Of a stretch of DNA of 18,330 nt, positions 8,590 to 14,830 are shown in pieces; position 1 is the first letter of the stretch, and each line of letters begins with the position of its first letter. The position numbers and the translations under genes were made by a program. Location: NCBI GenBank assembly GCA_046705285.1, contig JBJKQK010000054.1:1-18330 (forward strand), read 5' to 3'. Source of the stretch: SCRD01 sp046705285. Its GTDB lineage: Bacteria > Acidobacteriota > Terriglobia > UBA7540. The notes under the pieces are model-generated. The model was given only the letters and a program-made list of their open reading frames with translations, was not told where the DNA came from and searched no databases.

Positions 8590-9163
8590 CAGGATTTCCC
8601 CGGGTCAGCTCGCGATAGAGCCAGGCTTTAGCAGTGGTCCAATCGCGCATCACGGTGATCGGCGATACCTTCAGCACCTCGGCAATCTCCTCCACGCTGA
8701 GCCCGCCAAAGAAGCGCAGTTCGACCACCTGCGCTTTGCGCGCATCGAGCCGTGCCAGCGCATTCATCGCGTCGTCAAGCGCCAGCAGATCCTCCGTCCT
8801 TTTGCCGCCCACGACAGCCGCCTCATCCAGCGAGACATGCTGCACGTTCCCTCCGCGCTTGAGGTTGTGCCGGCGCGCATGTTCCACCAGAATGCGCCTC
8901 ATCAGCTGCGCCGAAACCGCAAAGAAATGGCTGCGGTCCTGCCACTGCATGTGCTTGTAGTCCACCAGGCGCAGATAGGCTTCATTGACCAGGGCCGTGG
9001 CCTGCAGGCTGTGGCCGGGGTGCTCACGATTCAGATAAAGACGCGCCAGGCGCCGCAGTTGCTGATAGACGATTGGGGTCAGCTTGTCAAGAGCATCACG
9101 GTCTCCAGTGCCCCATGCCTGGAGCAATAGCGTGGCCTCGTTGGATGAAAGTCCCCTCCGCAT
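8558..9163 (-). CDS. ECF-type RNA polymerase sigma factor, TIGR02999/ECF43-like
   Basis: I take the ATG at 9161-9163 as the start, giving 201 residues, because a GGGGGG stretch lies just upstream; an ATG at 9217 is possible but has no comparable site. Region 2 spans about 8-95 (AWGTGDRDALDKLTPIVY, LVNEAYLRLVDY, RILVEHARRHN). Region 4 spans about 130-187 and has the helix-turn-helix segment GGLSVEEIAEVLKVSPITV followed by WTTAKAWLYREL. This is the form found next to Ser/Thr kinases in Acidobacteria and Planctomycetes. The usual acidic patch of region 2.2 is absent: the segment reads SLQATALVNEAY, with Thr56 in its place. In the characterised EcfP/PknT pair of Vibrio, phosphorylation of a threonine there makes up for the missing charge. 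No anti-sigma factor gene is adjacent. It is the first gene of the operon with kinase 2 and kinase 1. Confidence 0.92.
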   Translation of the reverse strand: MRRGLSSNEATLLLQAWGTGDRDALDKLTPIVYQQLRRLARLYLNREHPGHSLQATALVNEAYLRLVDYKHMQWQDRSHFFAVSAQLMRRILVEHARRHNLKRGGNVQHVSLDEAAVVGGKRTEDLLALDDAMNALARLDARKAQVVELRFFGGLSVEEIAEVLKVSPITVMRDWTTAKAWLYRELTRGNPDGHGTMETGR

Positions 9164-9412
9164 CAACTGCCCCCCGGGAAATAGATACCACTTGCGCCAA
9201 GAATACCATGACAGCAAGCGGCAATCCAGTGTCCGAAGGGACGAAAAATCTTTTGCAGATGATGATAGTTTTTGCAGCCATTCTGCGCCTTACAGATTGA
9301 AGGCGGTCAATGAACCGAAGCCGCTGGGGGCGGACGGAAAGCGGGGGGCACGAGCATCCCGCACCGCCTGCGGCAAATTGAAACCTGGAGGTACGTGGTG
9401 AAGGCGATTCGA
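9000..9412 (+). repeat. Left copy of a ~412-bp direct repeat (sigma N-terminus, leader, start of secreted protein)
   Basis: This stretch aligns without gaps to 11897-12309 at a constant offset of 2,897 bp. By eye I count about 38 differences in 412 positions (roughly 91% identity). It covers the first 55 codons of the ECF sigma factor (read leftward), the leader, and the first five or so codons of the secreted-protein gene (read rightward). Similarity ends abruptly on both sides. Confidence 0.92.
9239..9378 (+). promoter_or_regulatory. Hyperconserved non-coding core of the divergent leader (left copy)
   Basis: Between 9239 and 9378 only four differences from the right copy occur, about 97% identity, whereas the sigma-coding part on its left is nearer 89%. 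Visible elements are a direct repeat TTTTGCAG at 9251 and 9270, and a CCGCA/TGCGG hairpin with a 5-nt loop at 9359-9373, just upstream of the secreted gene's GGAG. GGACGGAAAGC at 9331-9341 recalls conserved riboswitch cores in a general way, but I cannot assign a class. The element could hold divergent promoters, an operator or a structured 5' RNA. Confidence 0.5.
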
Positions 9413-9475
9413 GCCCAGATTTCCTTTTTGAGAACTCATCAGCAACTTCCTGCTGACCTCCAGGGTCAGAGTTGA
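9398..9475 (+). pseudogene. Truncated start of the small secreted protein (left repeat copy)
   Basis: The position matching the ATG of the intact gene at 12295 is GTG here, with GGAGG-like sequence still upstream. Homology lasts about five codons (K-A-I-R against K-T-I-R), then the frame enters unrelated sequence and stops at 9473-9475. No signal-peptide core remains. This is a broken copy that lost its body at the repeat boundary. Confidence 0.6.
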
Positions 9476-9549
9476 TGCTGGTTTCAGCGTCAACTTGGTC
9501 ATCAGCAGGTAGACACCCGGTGAGTGAGAGCCCAAAACAGCCTTTTCAA

Positions 9550-10158
9550 ATGCCCTTCAATTGATTTCTGCGGGTCGGATTCCAGGGCTCGAGGCTGACT
9601 TCCGACGGTGGATTGATTATGGTGCGGGAGTTGGGTGAGCATTGGGGACTCGGCGAGCTCGTCGAGGAGCACCTGACCGATTCACGGGCGAGTAATACTC
9701 GGTTTCCTTTTGCCGGTCTAATGTGGCGGCCGGTGCACATTCGGCTGGCTGGATACGAGGATGTAAACGATGCGAAGCCCCTGCCGTAGGGCCAGGTTTT
9801 TCGGTTGATCAGTTCGGAGAAACTCCGGGATCGTGATGCTGCGCTGACCATCAGGGTGCGGACCTTCGAGATGGAGATGCTGGCGGCGAGGGATAACTTC
9901 ACGGGTCTGGCGCGCATCAATAGGAAGCTGATCGGAAAGGTCGAAGCCATCGAGCGGTGTTGGACTGGATTCGACCCACGCCCCGATCTATGGCGAGCAG
10001 GAGAAGAGCACCCACAACGGATACTTTGAATCAACCTGCCGTCGCCCGCCGGTGCTGTTCAACCGTGAGGGCGATTGTCCAGTTGCCAGGCTCCGGCCCG
10101 GCAGCTGTTTGCCAGCATGTTGTGGCGGATCGATAGATTGGCGCTTCTGATGGGTTAG
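9550..10158 (+). pseudogene. Decayed IS1380-family transposase remnant
   Basis: The plus-strand conceptual product is clearly IS1380-like but broken. It starts at an ATG (9550), has an in-frame TGA at 9562, and continues GFQGSRLTSDGGLIMVREL, EEHLTDSRASNT, RLAGYEDVNDA, then a TAG at 9787. The same frame goes on with RLISSEKL, FEMEMLAARDNFTGLARIN and KLIGKVEAIE. Near 9957-9965 a frameshift moves it to the next frame, which reads LDSTHAPIYGEQEKSTHNGY, FESTC, VLFNREGDC and ARLRPGS (to about 10103). The central D-S-T segment corresponds to the first catalytic Asp region. The remaining C-terminal half is deleted except for a tail resembling LFASMLWRIDRL that stops at 10156-10158. It is about 600 bp against roughly 1.3 kb for a complete gene. 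I could not identify clear terminal inverted repeats. Confidence 0.85.
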
Positions 10159-10184
10159 TGGAGGGGCCCACCGAAGAAAACGGT

Positions 10185-10190
10185 TACAAT
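10185..10190 (+). promoter_or_regulatory. Possible -10 element upstream of the beta-helix gene
   Basis: TACAAT preceded by GGT resembles a -10 hexamer and lies at the start of the roughly 200-nt leader. No good -35 match is seen 16-18 nt upstream, so the call is weak. Confidence 0.25.
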
Positions 10191-10204
10191 GTCTTCTATA
10201 CAAG

Positions 10205-10392
10205 GTGTCGAAGGAGACACGTTCCGGAAGCCACCGCCATCGGGGCAGGAAGGTTTCAGTTTCGGAGGGGGCGAGGGAAGGGGCTTAGTAAGAGAAAAGA
10301 GGTTTGCCGGCAAAGCCGGAGGCTTGAACCGCTGTCTGTAAGGGGCATTTCACCAAAATTCATCGCAGTGAAGTTTCACTGATCAGGAGGGA
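10205..10392 (+). promoter_or_regulatory. Structured leader of the beta-helix gene
   Basis: This leader has three local hairpins. GTGTC/GACAC (10205-10220) has a 6-nt loop. CCGGC/GCCGG (10307-10319) has the loop AAA. CAGTGAA/TTCACTG (10366-10381) is a perfect 7-bp inverted repeat with 2 nt between the arms, ending just upstream of the AGGAGGGAG ribosome binding site (10385-10393). The middle is strongly purine-rich. The last repeat could be an operator or a translational control hairpin. A riboswitch is possible, but no known class was recognised. Confidence 0.4.
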
Positions 10393-10397
10393 GACTC

Positions 10398-11690
10398 ATG
10401 ATGCAGCATACATGTCGTACGAGTAGGAGCAGTTATTTTCAATTATCGATGATCGTGCTTGGCGCAATGCTGATCGCAGGACTTAGCCAGTCAGCGGTCG
10501 CAGCCCCGCTGTGTGTCAGTCAGTCCGGGGCGCCGGGCTGTTATACCACGATTGGCGAGGCTGTGGCGGTCGCAATGCCCAACAGTACGATTCTGGTGGC
10601 GCAGGGTACCTATGCCGAGGATGTGGAGATCACGAAGCCCGTCACTCTGATTGGCGCGAACGCCGTGATCAATGCGAGTAATCAAAACAACGGTATTTAC
10701 ATTGATGGCATGGGCAATCCTGGCCTCAGAAACGTCGTGGTGACCGGATTTACGGTGAAGGGTGCCGACTACGAAGGAATCCTTGTGACCAATGCCACGT
10801 CGGTTACCGTGGAGGACAATCAGGTCCTTGACAACGATGTAAAGTTTTCCGGTGGGTCATGCTCGGGCCTTAATACTGCTGAACCGTTTGACACCATGGA
10901 AGGCAACGACTGCGGTCAGGGAATCCATCTGATTGACGTGAACCATTCGACCGTGGCGGGCAATACGGTGACAAATAATGCCGGAGGTATCCTGCTGAGC
11001 GATGAGACCGGACCGACCTTCGACAACCTGATCGTAGGCAATACGGTGGAGGATAACGCCGAGGACTGCGGGATTACCCTGGCTTCGCACACGCCATATA
11101 ATCCCGATGCCACTTCACCGTTCGGAGTCTTTGACAACACTATTGCCGACAATGTCTCGAACGCCAACGGCACCAGTGGCGGCGGCGGTGCGGGCGTTGG
11201 CCTTTTTAGCCCCATCACGGACGGGAGGGTTTCCGGCAATGTGGTCACCGGCAATAAGTTGACCAACAATGGCCACCCCGGCGTGTCGCTCCACGCCCAC
11301 GGGCCAAACATGGATCTAAACGATAACGTGATTACCGAGAACTGGATTTCCGGCAACGGCGAGGATACAGGGCAAACAGCGACTTCTGGTCCAACCGGGA
11401 TCAATGTGTTTGGCGTCTCGAACATTACCGGCACCGTTATTTCGCACAACACGATCAATAATGAGACGGAGGATATTGTGGTCAACACGGACGCGCTGGT
11501 GAAGGCAAACCTCAACAACCTGCTGGGCGGCAATGGAACGTACGGCGTTTATAATGCCGGCTCCGGAACGGTTAACGCCACGAAAAACTGGTGGGGATGC
11601 GCTGGCGGACCTGCATCAGGCGCGAGCGGGTGTTCGACTGAGTCTGGATCGGTGTCCTTCGCGCCATGGCTGCGCACACTGGTACCCTAA
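10398..11690 (+). CDS. Secreted right-handed parallel beta-helix (NosD/PbH1-type) protein
   Basis: The product has 430 residues. Two tandem ATGs (10398, 10401) follow a strong AGGAGGGAG site; either may be used. Residues 1-36 form a signal peptide with a hydrophobic core (MIVLGAMLIAGL) and an AVAA-type cleavage site. Mature residues 50-405 are built from beta-helix coils: an opening TIGEAVAVA...TILVAQGTYAED segment like pectin-lyase-fold proteins, then repeated G/N-rich turns such as VTVEDNQVLDND, STVAGNTVTNNAGGI, NTVEDNAEDCGI, GRVSGNVVTGNKLTNNG and GTVISHNTIN. The end, ATKNWWGC...FAPWL, is typical for such repeat proteins. Catalytic residues of a true pectate lyase cannot be located. It may bind or modify polysaccharide outside the cell. 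It is a single gene closed by strong hairpins and sits inside the interval between the two direct repeats. Confidence 0.85.
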   Translation: MMQHTCRTSRSSYFQLSMIVLGAMLIAGLSQSAVAAPLCVSQSGAPGCYTTIGEAVAVAMPNSTILVAQGTYAEDVEITKPVTLIGANAVINASNQNNGIYIDGMGNPGLRNVVVTGFTVKGADYEGILVTNATSVTVEDNQVLDNDVKFSGGSCSGLNTAEPFDTMEGNDCGQGIHLIDVNHSTVAGNTVTNNAGGILLSDETGPTFDNLIVGNTVEDNAEDCGITLASHTPYNPDATSPFGVFDNTIADNVSNANGTSGGGGAGVGLFSPITDGRVSGNVVTGNKLTNNGHPGVSLHAHGPNMDLNDNVITENWISGNGEDTGQTATSGPTGINVFGVSNITGTVISHNTINNETEDIVVNTDALVKANLNNLLGGNGTYGVYNAGSGTVNATKNWWGCAGGPASGASGCSTESGSVSFAPWLRTLVP

Positions 11691-11726
11691 ACGTCGATAC
11701 GAATTCTTTTCCTCGCACGATGGCTT

Positions 11727-11751
11727 TCCGCGGCCATTCACTGGCCGCGGA
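11727..11751 (+). terminator. Strong hairpin downstream of the beta-helix gene
   Basis: TCCGCGGCCA pairs with TGGCCGCGGA around the loop TTCAC, a perfect 10-bp GC-rich stem 37 bp after the stop codon. Only a short TTT follows after GGCC, so the call rests on stem strength and position. Confidence 0.6.
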
Positions 11752-11767
11752 GGCCTTTGGCGGCTGG

Positions 11768-11797
11768 CGCAAACACTCGTGCTTTGGAGTGTTTGCG
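11768..11797. terminator. Second hairpin, 11-bp perfect stem
   Basis: CGCAAACACTC (11768-11778) and GAGTGTTTGCG (11787-11797) pair perfectly around an 8-nt loop. It lies between the beta-helix gene and the truncated sigma factor, which converge here, so it may act on either strand. It has no T-tract. Confidence 0.45.
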
Positions 11798-11874
11798 GTC
11801 TCACGAAGCGAGAGGTTGTAGTCATCAGTTGGCGGGTTTTCAACCATGGGCTATTACCTTTGAAGAGCCTTCAC

Positions 11875-12060
11875 TCAGGAAAGCACTGATTGTGATGCCT
11901 GCAGGCTGTGGCCGGGGTACTCGCGATTCAGATAAATGCGCGCCAGGCGGCGCAGCTGCTGATAGACGATTGGAGTCAGCTTGTCCAGAGCAGCACGGTC
12001 CCCCGTGCCCCATGCCGGGAGCAATAGTGTGGCTTCATTGGATGAAGGCCTCCTCGGCAT
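11875..12060 (-). pseudogene. Truncated ECF sigma factor (right repeat copy)
   Basis: The start (12058-12060) and the GGGGGG upstream correspond exactly to the intact sigma factor at 9163. The first 55 residues are conserved (for example TPIVYQQLRRLARIYLNREY and PGHSLQA), then six unrelated residues lead to a stop at 11875. All of region 2.2-2.4 and region 4 are missing, so it cannot act as a sigma factor. The break falls within region 2.2, right before the threonine of interest in the intact copy. Confidence 0.88.
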
Positions 12061-12309
12061 CAACTGCCCCCCGGGAAACCAATACCACTTGTGCCAGGAA
12101 TACCATGACGGCAAGCGGCAATCCGGTGCCCGAAGGGACGAAAAATCTTTTGCGGATGATGATAGTTTTTGCAGCCGTTCTGCGCCTTACAGATTGAAGG
12201 CGGTCAATGGACCGAAGCCGCTGGGGACGGACGGAAAGCGGGGGGCACGAGCATCCCGCACCGCCTGCGGCAAATCAAAACCTGGAGGCGCGTGATGAAA
12301 ACGATTCGA
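11897..12309 (+). repeat. Right copy of the ~412-bp direct repeat
   Basis: It matches 9000-9412 without gaps. Here the rightward gene is intact and the leftward sigma gene is truncated, the reverse of the left copy. The conserved core corresponds to about 12136-12275. Confidence 0.92.
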
Positions 12310-12795
12310 AGCTTGATGACTTTGGTGGGACTTTCGGTGGTATTTCTCGCTCTGAGTGCGTCTGGCGCAAGGGCACAGCAGGCAGGGAGCCTTTCGACAA
12401 CTACCTTTCGCGGCTCATTTACTCTTCCCAATGAAGCGCAGTGGGGACACATGACCCTGCCAGCGGGGGACTACAATCTGTACTATGGACGCCTGTTCGA
12501 CGGGGGAGTCAACTGGGTGAACATTGTTGGCAAAGCCAAGGGAAGCCCGCACGGCCTGATAGTGGTCGAGTCGAACGAACGAACTTCAGCAACGAAGGAC
12601 TCCCTCATCTGCGTTCGTGAAGGGAACAACCTTGTGGTTCGGAAACTGGAGTTGCCGGCGATTGGAGAATCGATCAACTTCGCGATGCCACGTGGCGTGC
12701 AGCTCATGGCGCAAAGCCAGAACCACGGCCAATACACGCTTGCCGAAGCACCCCTGCTGATTCAGCGTTTGCCGGTCCAGATGAATGGGAAGTAA
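12295..12795 (+). CDS. Small secreted protein of unknown function
   Basis: I chose the ATG at 12295 because GGAGG lies about 8 nt upstream and a signal peptide follows directly (MKTIRSLMTLVGLSVVFLAL, with an ARA|QQ cleavage site near residue 27). The mature part of about 139 residues is predicted all-beta: TTTFRGSFTLPNEAQWGHMT, LPAGDYNLYYG, HGLIVVE, NNLVVRKLELP, ending PLLIQRLPVQMNGK. I do not recognise a family with known function; the 'LPAGDY' strand recalls small periplasmic or secreted acidobacterial proteins. It has one cysteine and no lipobox. It is divergent from the truncated sigma factor. The intact sigma factor's leader faces a stub of the same gene, so the ancestral pair was probably a sigma factor with this protein as neighbour and possible target. 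Confidence 0.85.
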   Translation: MKTIRSLMTLVGLSVVFLALSASGARAQQAGSLSTTTFRGSFTLPNEAQWGHMTLPAGDYNLYYGRLFDGGVNWVNIVGKAKGSPHGLIVVESNERTSATKDSLICVREGNNLVVRKLELPAIGESINFAMPRGVQLMAQSQNHGQYTLAEAPLLIQRLPVQMNGK

Positions 12796-12822
12796 CGACG
12801 CAACGGAAACGGTCGATTTCCC

Positions 12823-12845
12823 GGGGCGGGCATGGAGCCCGCCCC
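12823..12845 (+). terminator. Hairpin terminator-like structure after the small secreted protein
   Basis: GGGGCGGGC (12823-12831) pairs perfectly with GCCCGCCCC (12837-12845) around the loop ATGGA. It begins 27 bp after the stop codon. AAAA rather than a T-tract follows, so it is not a textbook intrinsic terminator, but the stem is very stable. Confidence 0.6.
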
Positions 12846-12953
12846 AAAACTTCTGCAAACGGGCCCCTCATTTGCCCCCCCGCCAGCAACATCCCCTTCT
12901 ACCTCCTTCATAGACGTATCGCCGCCTCATCGGTGATTGCGATTGGTGATTGG

Positions 12954-12990
12954 TGATTTTTGCGGTAAGTTGGGGTCTTGATTTTTGCGG
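12954..12990 (+). repeat. Short direct repeat in the intergenic region
   Basis: TGATTTTTGCGG occurs at 12954-12965 and again at 12979-12990. Just upstream (12932-12958) there is a run of GATTGGTGATT-type units. The rest of 12846-13219 holds no gene I can support; it is the upstream region of the serine hydrolase. Confidence 0.5.
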
Positions 12991-13219
12991 CAACCGTGGA
13001 AGCAAGGATTGCACATGACGCGACCTATGCGTCACGTGTTTGGGGAAGATGCAGCACGGTACCCCGTCCTACCTACCCATTGTTGCTGCCATCGGATGAT
13101 CGGGACCCGATTTGAGGGAAAAACTGCAGAGTCTCTGCGAGGCGATGCGTTATCCGCTCCGGTCTTCCTGATCGATGATGGGAACGTACTCCGAGCCAAC
13201 TGTAGAAAGAGGTGCGAGC

Positions 13220-14605
13220 ATGACAACAATGCAAAGATGGCACTGTGGGTGGATCAGGCTGGGGCTGTGGACAGTTGTCGCAGCGCTCGTGGCGGCCGGC
13301 GGAATTCAGGGGCGTGCGGCTTCTTTGAAGACGCACGGCGGCGATGCGGCAAGAGTATCGAATCCCACTTTGGCGTTCCAGGAAGTGAACCCCGTTGCCG
13401 AGGGCTTTTCGGTGAAACGGCTTAAGCGCCTGCACGCCCTGATGCAGCGCGTGGTGAATCAAAAAGAGTTCGCGGGCGCGGTCACCATCCTGGCCCGCCA
13501 CGGCAAAGTGGTTGACTTCCGGACCTATGGCAAGCAGGGCTTTGCCACCGGAGGCCCCATGCGGAAAGACACGATTTTTCGCATTTTCTCCATGACCAAG
13601 CCCATCACCAGCACTGCCATGATGATTCTTTACGAAGAAGGCAAATGGGACCCGGAAGATCCCATCTCAAAATATATTCCCGCCTTCGCGCATCTGAAGG
13701 TCTTCAAGGGTGTTGACGCAGAGGGCCGGATGGAGGTCGAAAACCCCATCAGCCCGCCCACCATGCGCGAGCTGATGACGCACACGGCGGGCTTCACCTA
13801 TGGCTTCGGGAACACTCCGGTGGACCGCATGTACCGGGCCAAGGGCGTTCTGCATTCCGCCTCACTGCAGCAGATGATTGACAGGCTGGCCACCATCCCG
13901 CTGCTCTACCAGCCCGGAACGCGCTGGGTGTACAGCATCTCGGCGGATATTCAGGGATACCTGGTCCAAAAGCTGTCAGGAGAATCCCTGCCCGACTTTA
14001 TGCGAGACCACATTTTTGAACCGCTTGGCATGAAGGATACGGGCTTCTACGTTCCGCCGGAGAAAAGGGATCGGTTCGCAAGCCTTTACCAGTGGGAGCC
14101 CGGGAAGGGCCTGGTTCCTGCCAGCGCCAGGTCCCTGGGGGTGAGTTATTCGAAGGCGGAGCCTGGGTTGCCGTCGGGCGGTGGCGGACTGGTTTCCACG
14201 GCCACGGATTACCTGCGGTTTGCCGAGATGCTGCTGAACGGTGGCGAGCTCGACGGTGTGCGCATACTGGGCCCCGAAACCGTGAAGCTGATGACGGCAA
14301 ACCACCTTCCGGCCAGCCTGATGGGGACGCAAAACGGCATGCGCTTTTGGGGAGTGGTGCGGCCGGGTTTCGGATACGGCTACGATTTTGGAGTCTTTGT
14401 CAATCCGGGCCTGGCCGACGCTCCCGTCGGTCGGGGGACCTTCATGTGGGACGGCGCGGCTGGCACCTGGTTCTGGGTTGACCCAGTCAACGATATCGTT
14501 TTTGTGGGAATGGTGCAGCGCCTGGGCGGAGGTCCCTACGTCGGCGGCTTGCAGGAACTTGCCCGTGCTACGGTGTACCAGGCACTGCTGAACCCGGCAA
14601 AATGA
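13220..14605 (+). CDS. Secreted serine hydrolase, beta-lactamase family (class C / PF00144)
   Basis: The ATG at 13220 is preferred over an upstream ATG at 13175, because AGAGGTG lies at good spacing before it and the product then opens with a signal peptide or membrane anchor (about residues 9-33, LGLWTVVAALVAAGG). The 461-residue product has the SxxK motif as S124-M-T-K127 and the tyrosine motif as Y238-S-I-S. A SGGGGLVSTATDYLRF segment and a late FMWDGAAGTWFWVDP segment occupy the place of the third active-site motif. Related proteins are esterases, D-aminopeptidases, transpeptidase-like enzymes or true beta-lactamases; sequence alone does not choose between them. Acting on an ester- or amide-linked group outside the cytoplasm is the likely role. 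It precedes the GH27 gene by 225 bp in the same direction. Confidence 0.9.
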   Translation: MTTMQRWHCGWIRLGLWTVVAALVAAGGIQGRAASLKTHGGDAARVSNPTLAFQEVNPVAEGFSVKRLKRLHALMQRVVNQKEFAGAVTILARHGKVVDFRTYGKQGFATGGPMRKDTIFRIFSMTKPITSTAMMILYEEGKWDPEDPISKYIPAFAHLKVFKGVDAEGRMEVENPISPPTMRELMTHTAGFTYGFGNTPVDRMYRAKGVLHSASLQQMIDRLATIPLLYQPGTRWVYSISADIQGYLVQKLSGESLPDFMRDHIFEPLGMKDTGFYVPPEKRDRFASLYQWEPGKGLVPASARSLGVSYSKAEPGLPSGGGGLVSTATDYLRFAEMLLNGGELDGVRILGPETVKLMTANHLPASLMGTQNGMRFWGVVRPGFGYGYDFGVFVNPGLADAPVGRGTFMWDGAAGTWFWVDPVNDIVFVGMVQRLGGGPYVGGLQELARATVYQALLNPAK

Positions 14606-14830
14606 TGCGGCCGTGTCGAGCAGAAAACGGCAGTGAGGACACAACCACTACATAAGAACACCCTTCACCAGGCATGACGTGGATCGAGGATGACAAAGAT
14701 GCGCCGGGCCGGCGAATTGGCGCTAAAATACGGCACCGTGGATTGAACCTCCATAGAACCAGAAACCGGAGGCCGCGCGGCGGGCTTGATTACATGGCCA
14801 TAAGGCACGCCGCGAAGGAGGAAAGTCGTT

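Noticed and set aside
7468..8631. Long plus-strand open frame (387 codons) opposite kinase 2
   Set aside because: It is antisense to the conserved kinase domain and has no recognisable protein motifs; the kinase frame explains the sequence.
9300..9380. Resemblance of the leader to c-di-GMP, ZTP or cobalamin riboswitches
   Set aside because: Only short motif similarities (GGACGGAAAGC, CCGCCTGCGGCA) are present; the full consensus and required helices were not found, so no class is assigned.
9084..9401. A 105-codon plus-strand frame open in both repeat copies
   Set aside because: Differences between copies in its leader part fall mostly at first and second codon positions, and it is antisense to the sigma factor; selection for this protein is not supported.
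9546..10034. Minus-strand frame of 162 codons
   Set aside because: It is the reverse complement of the IS1380 transposase remnant, whose family motifs read on the plus strand.
10916..11533. Minus-strand open frame of 205 codons opposite the beta-helix gene
   Set aside because: The plus-strand frame has a signal peptide, ribosome binding site and repeat structure; the antisense frame has none.
12932..12990. Short GATTGGTGATT / TGATTTTTGCGG repeats considered as a CRISPR array
   Set aside because: Only two copies of a 12-bp unit plus irregular shorter units, without regular spacers or cas genes.
12985..13425. Plus-strand frame of 146 codons upstream of the serine hydrolase
   Set aside because: It overlaps the well-supported start of the hydrolase in another frame and has no ribosome binding site or recognisable motifs.
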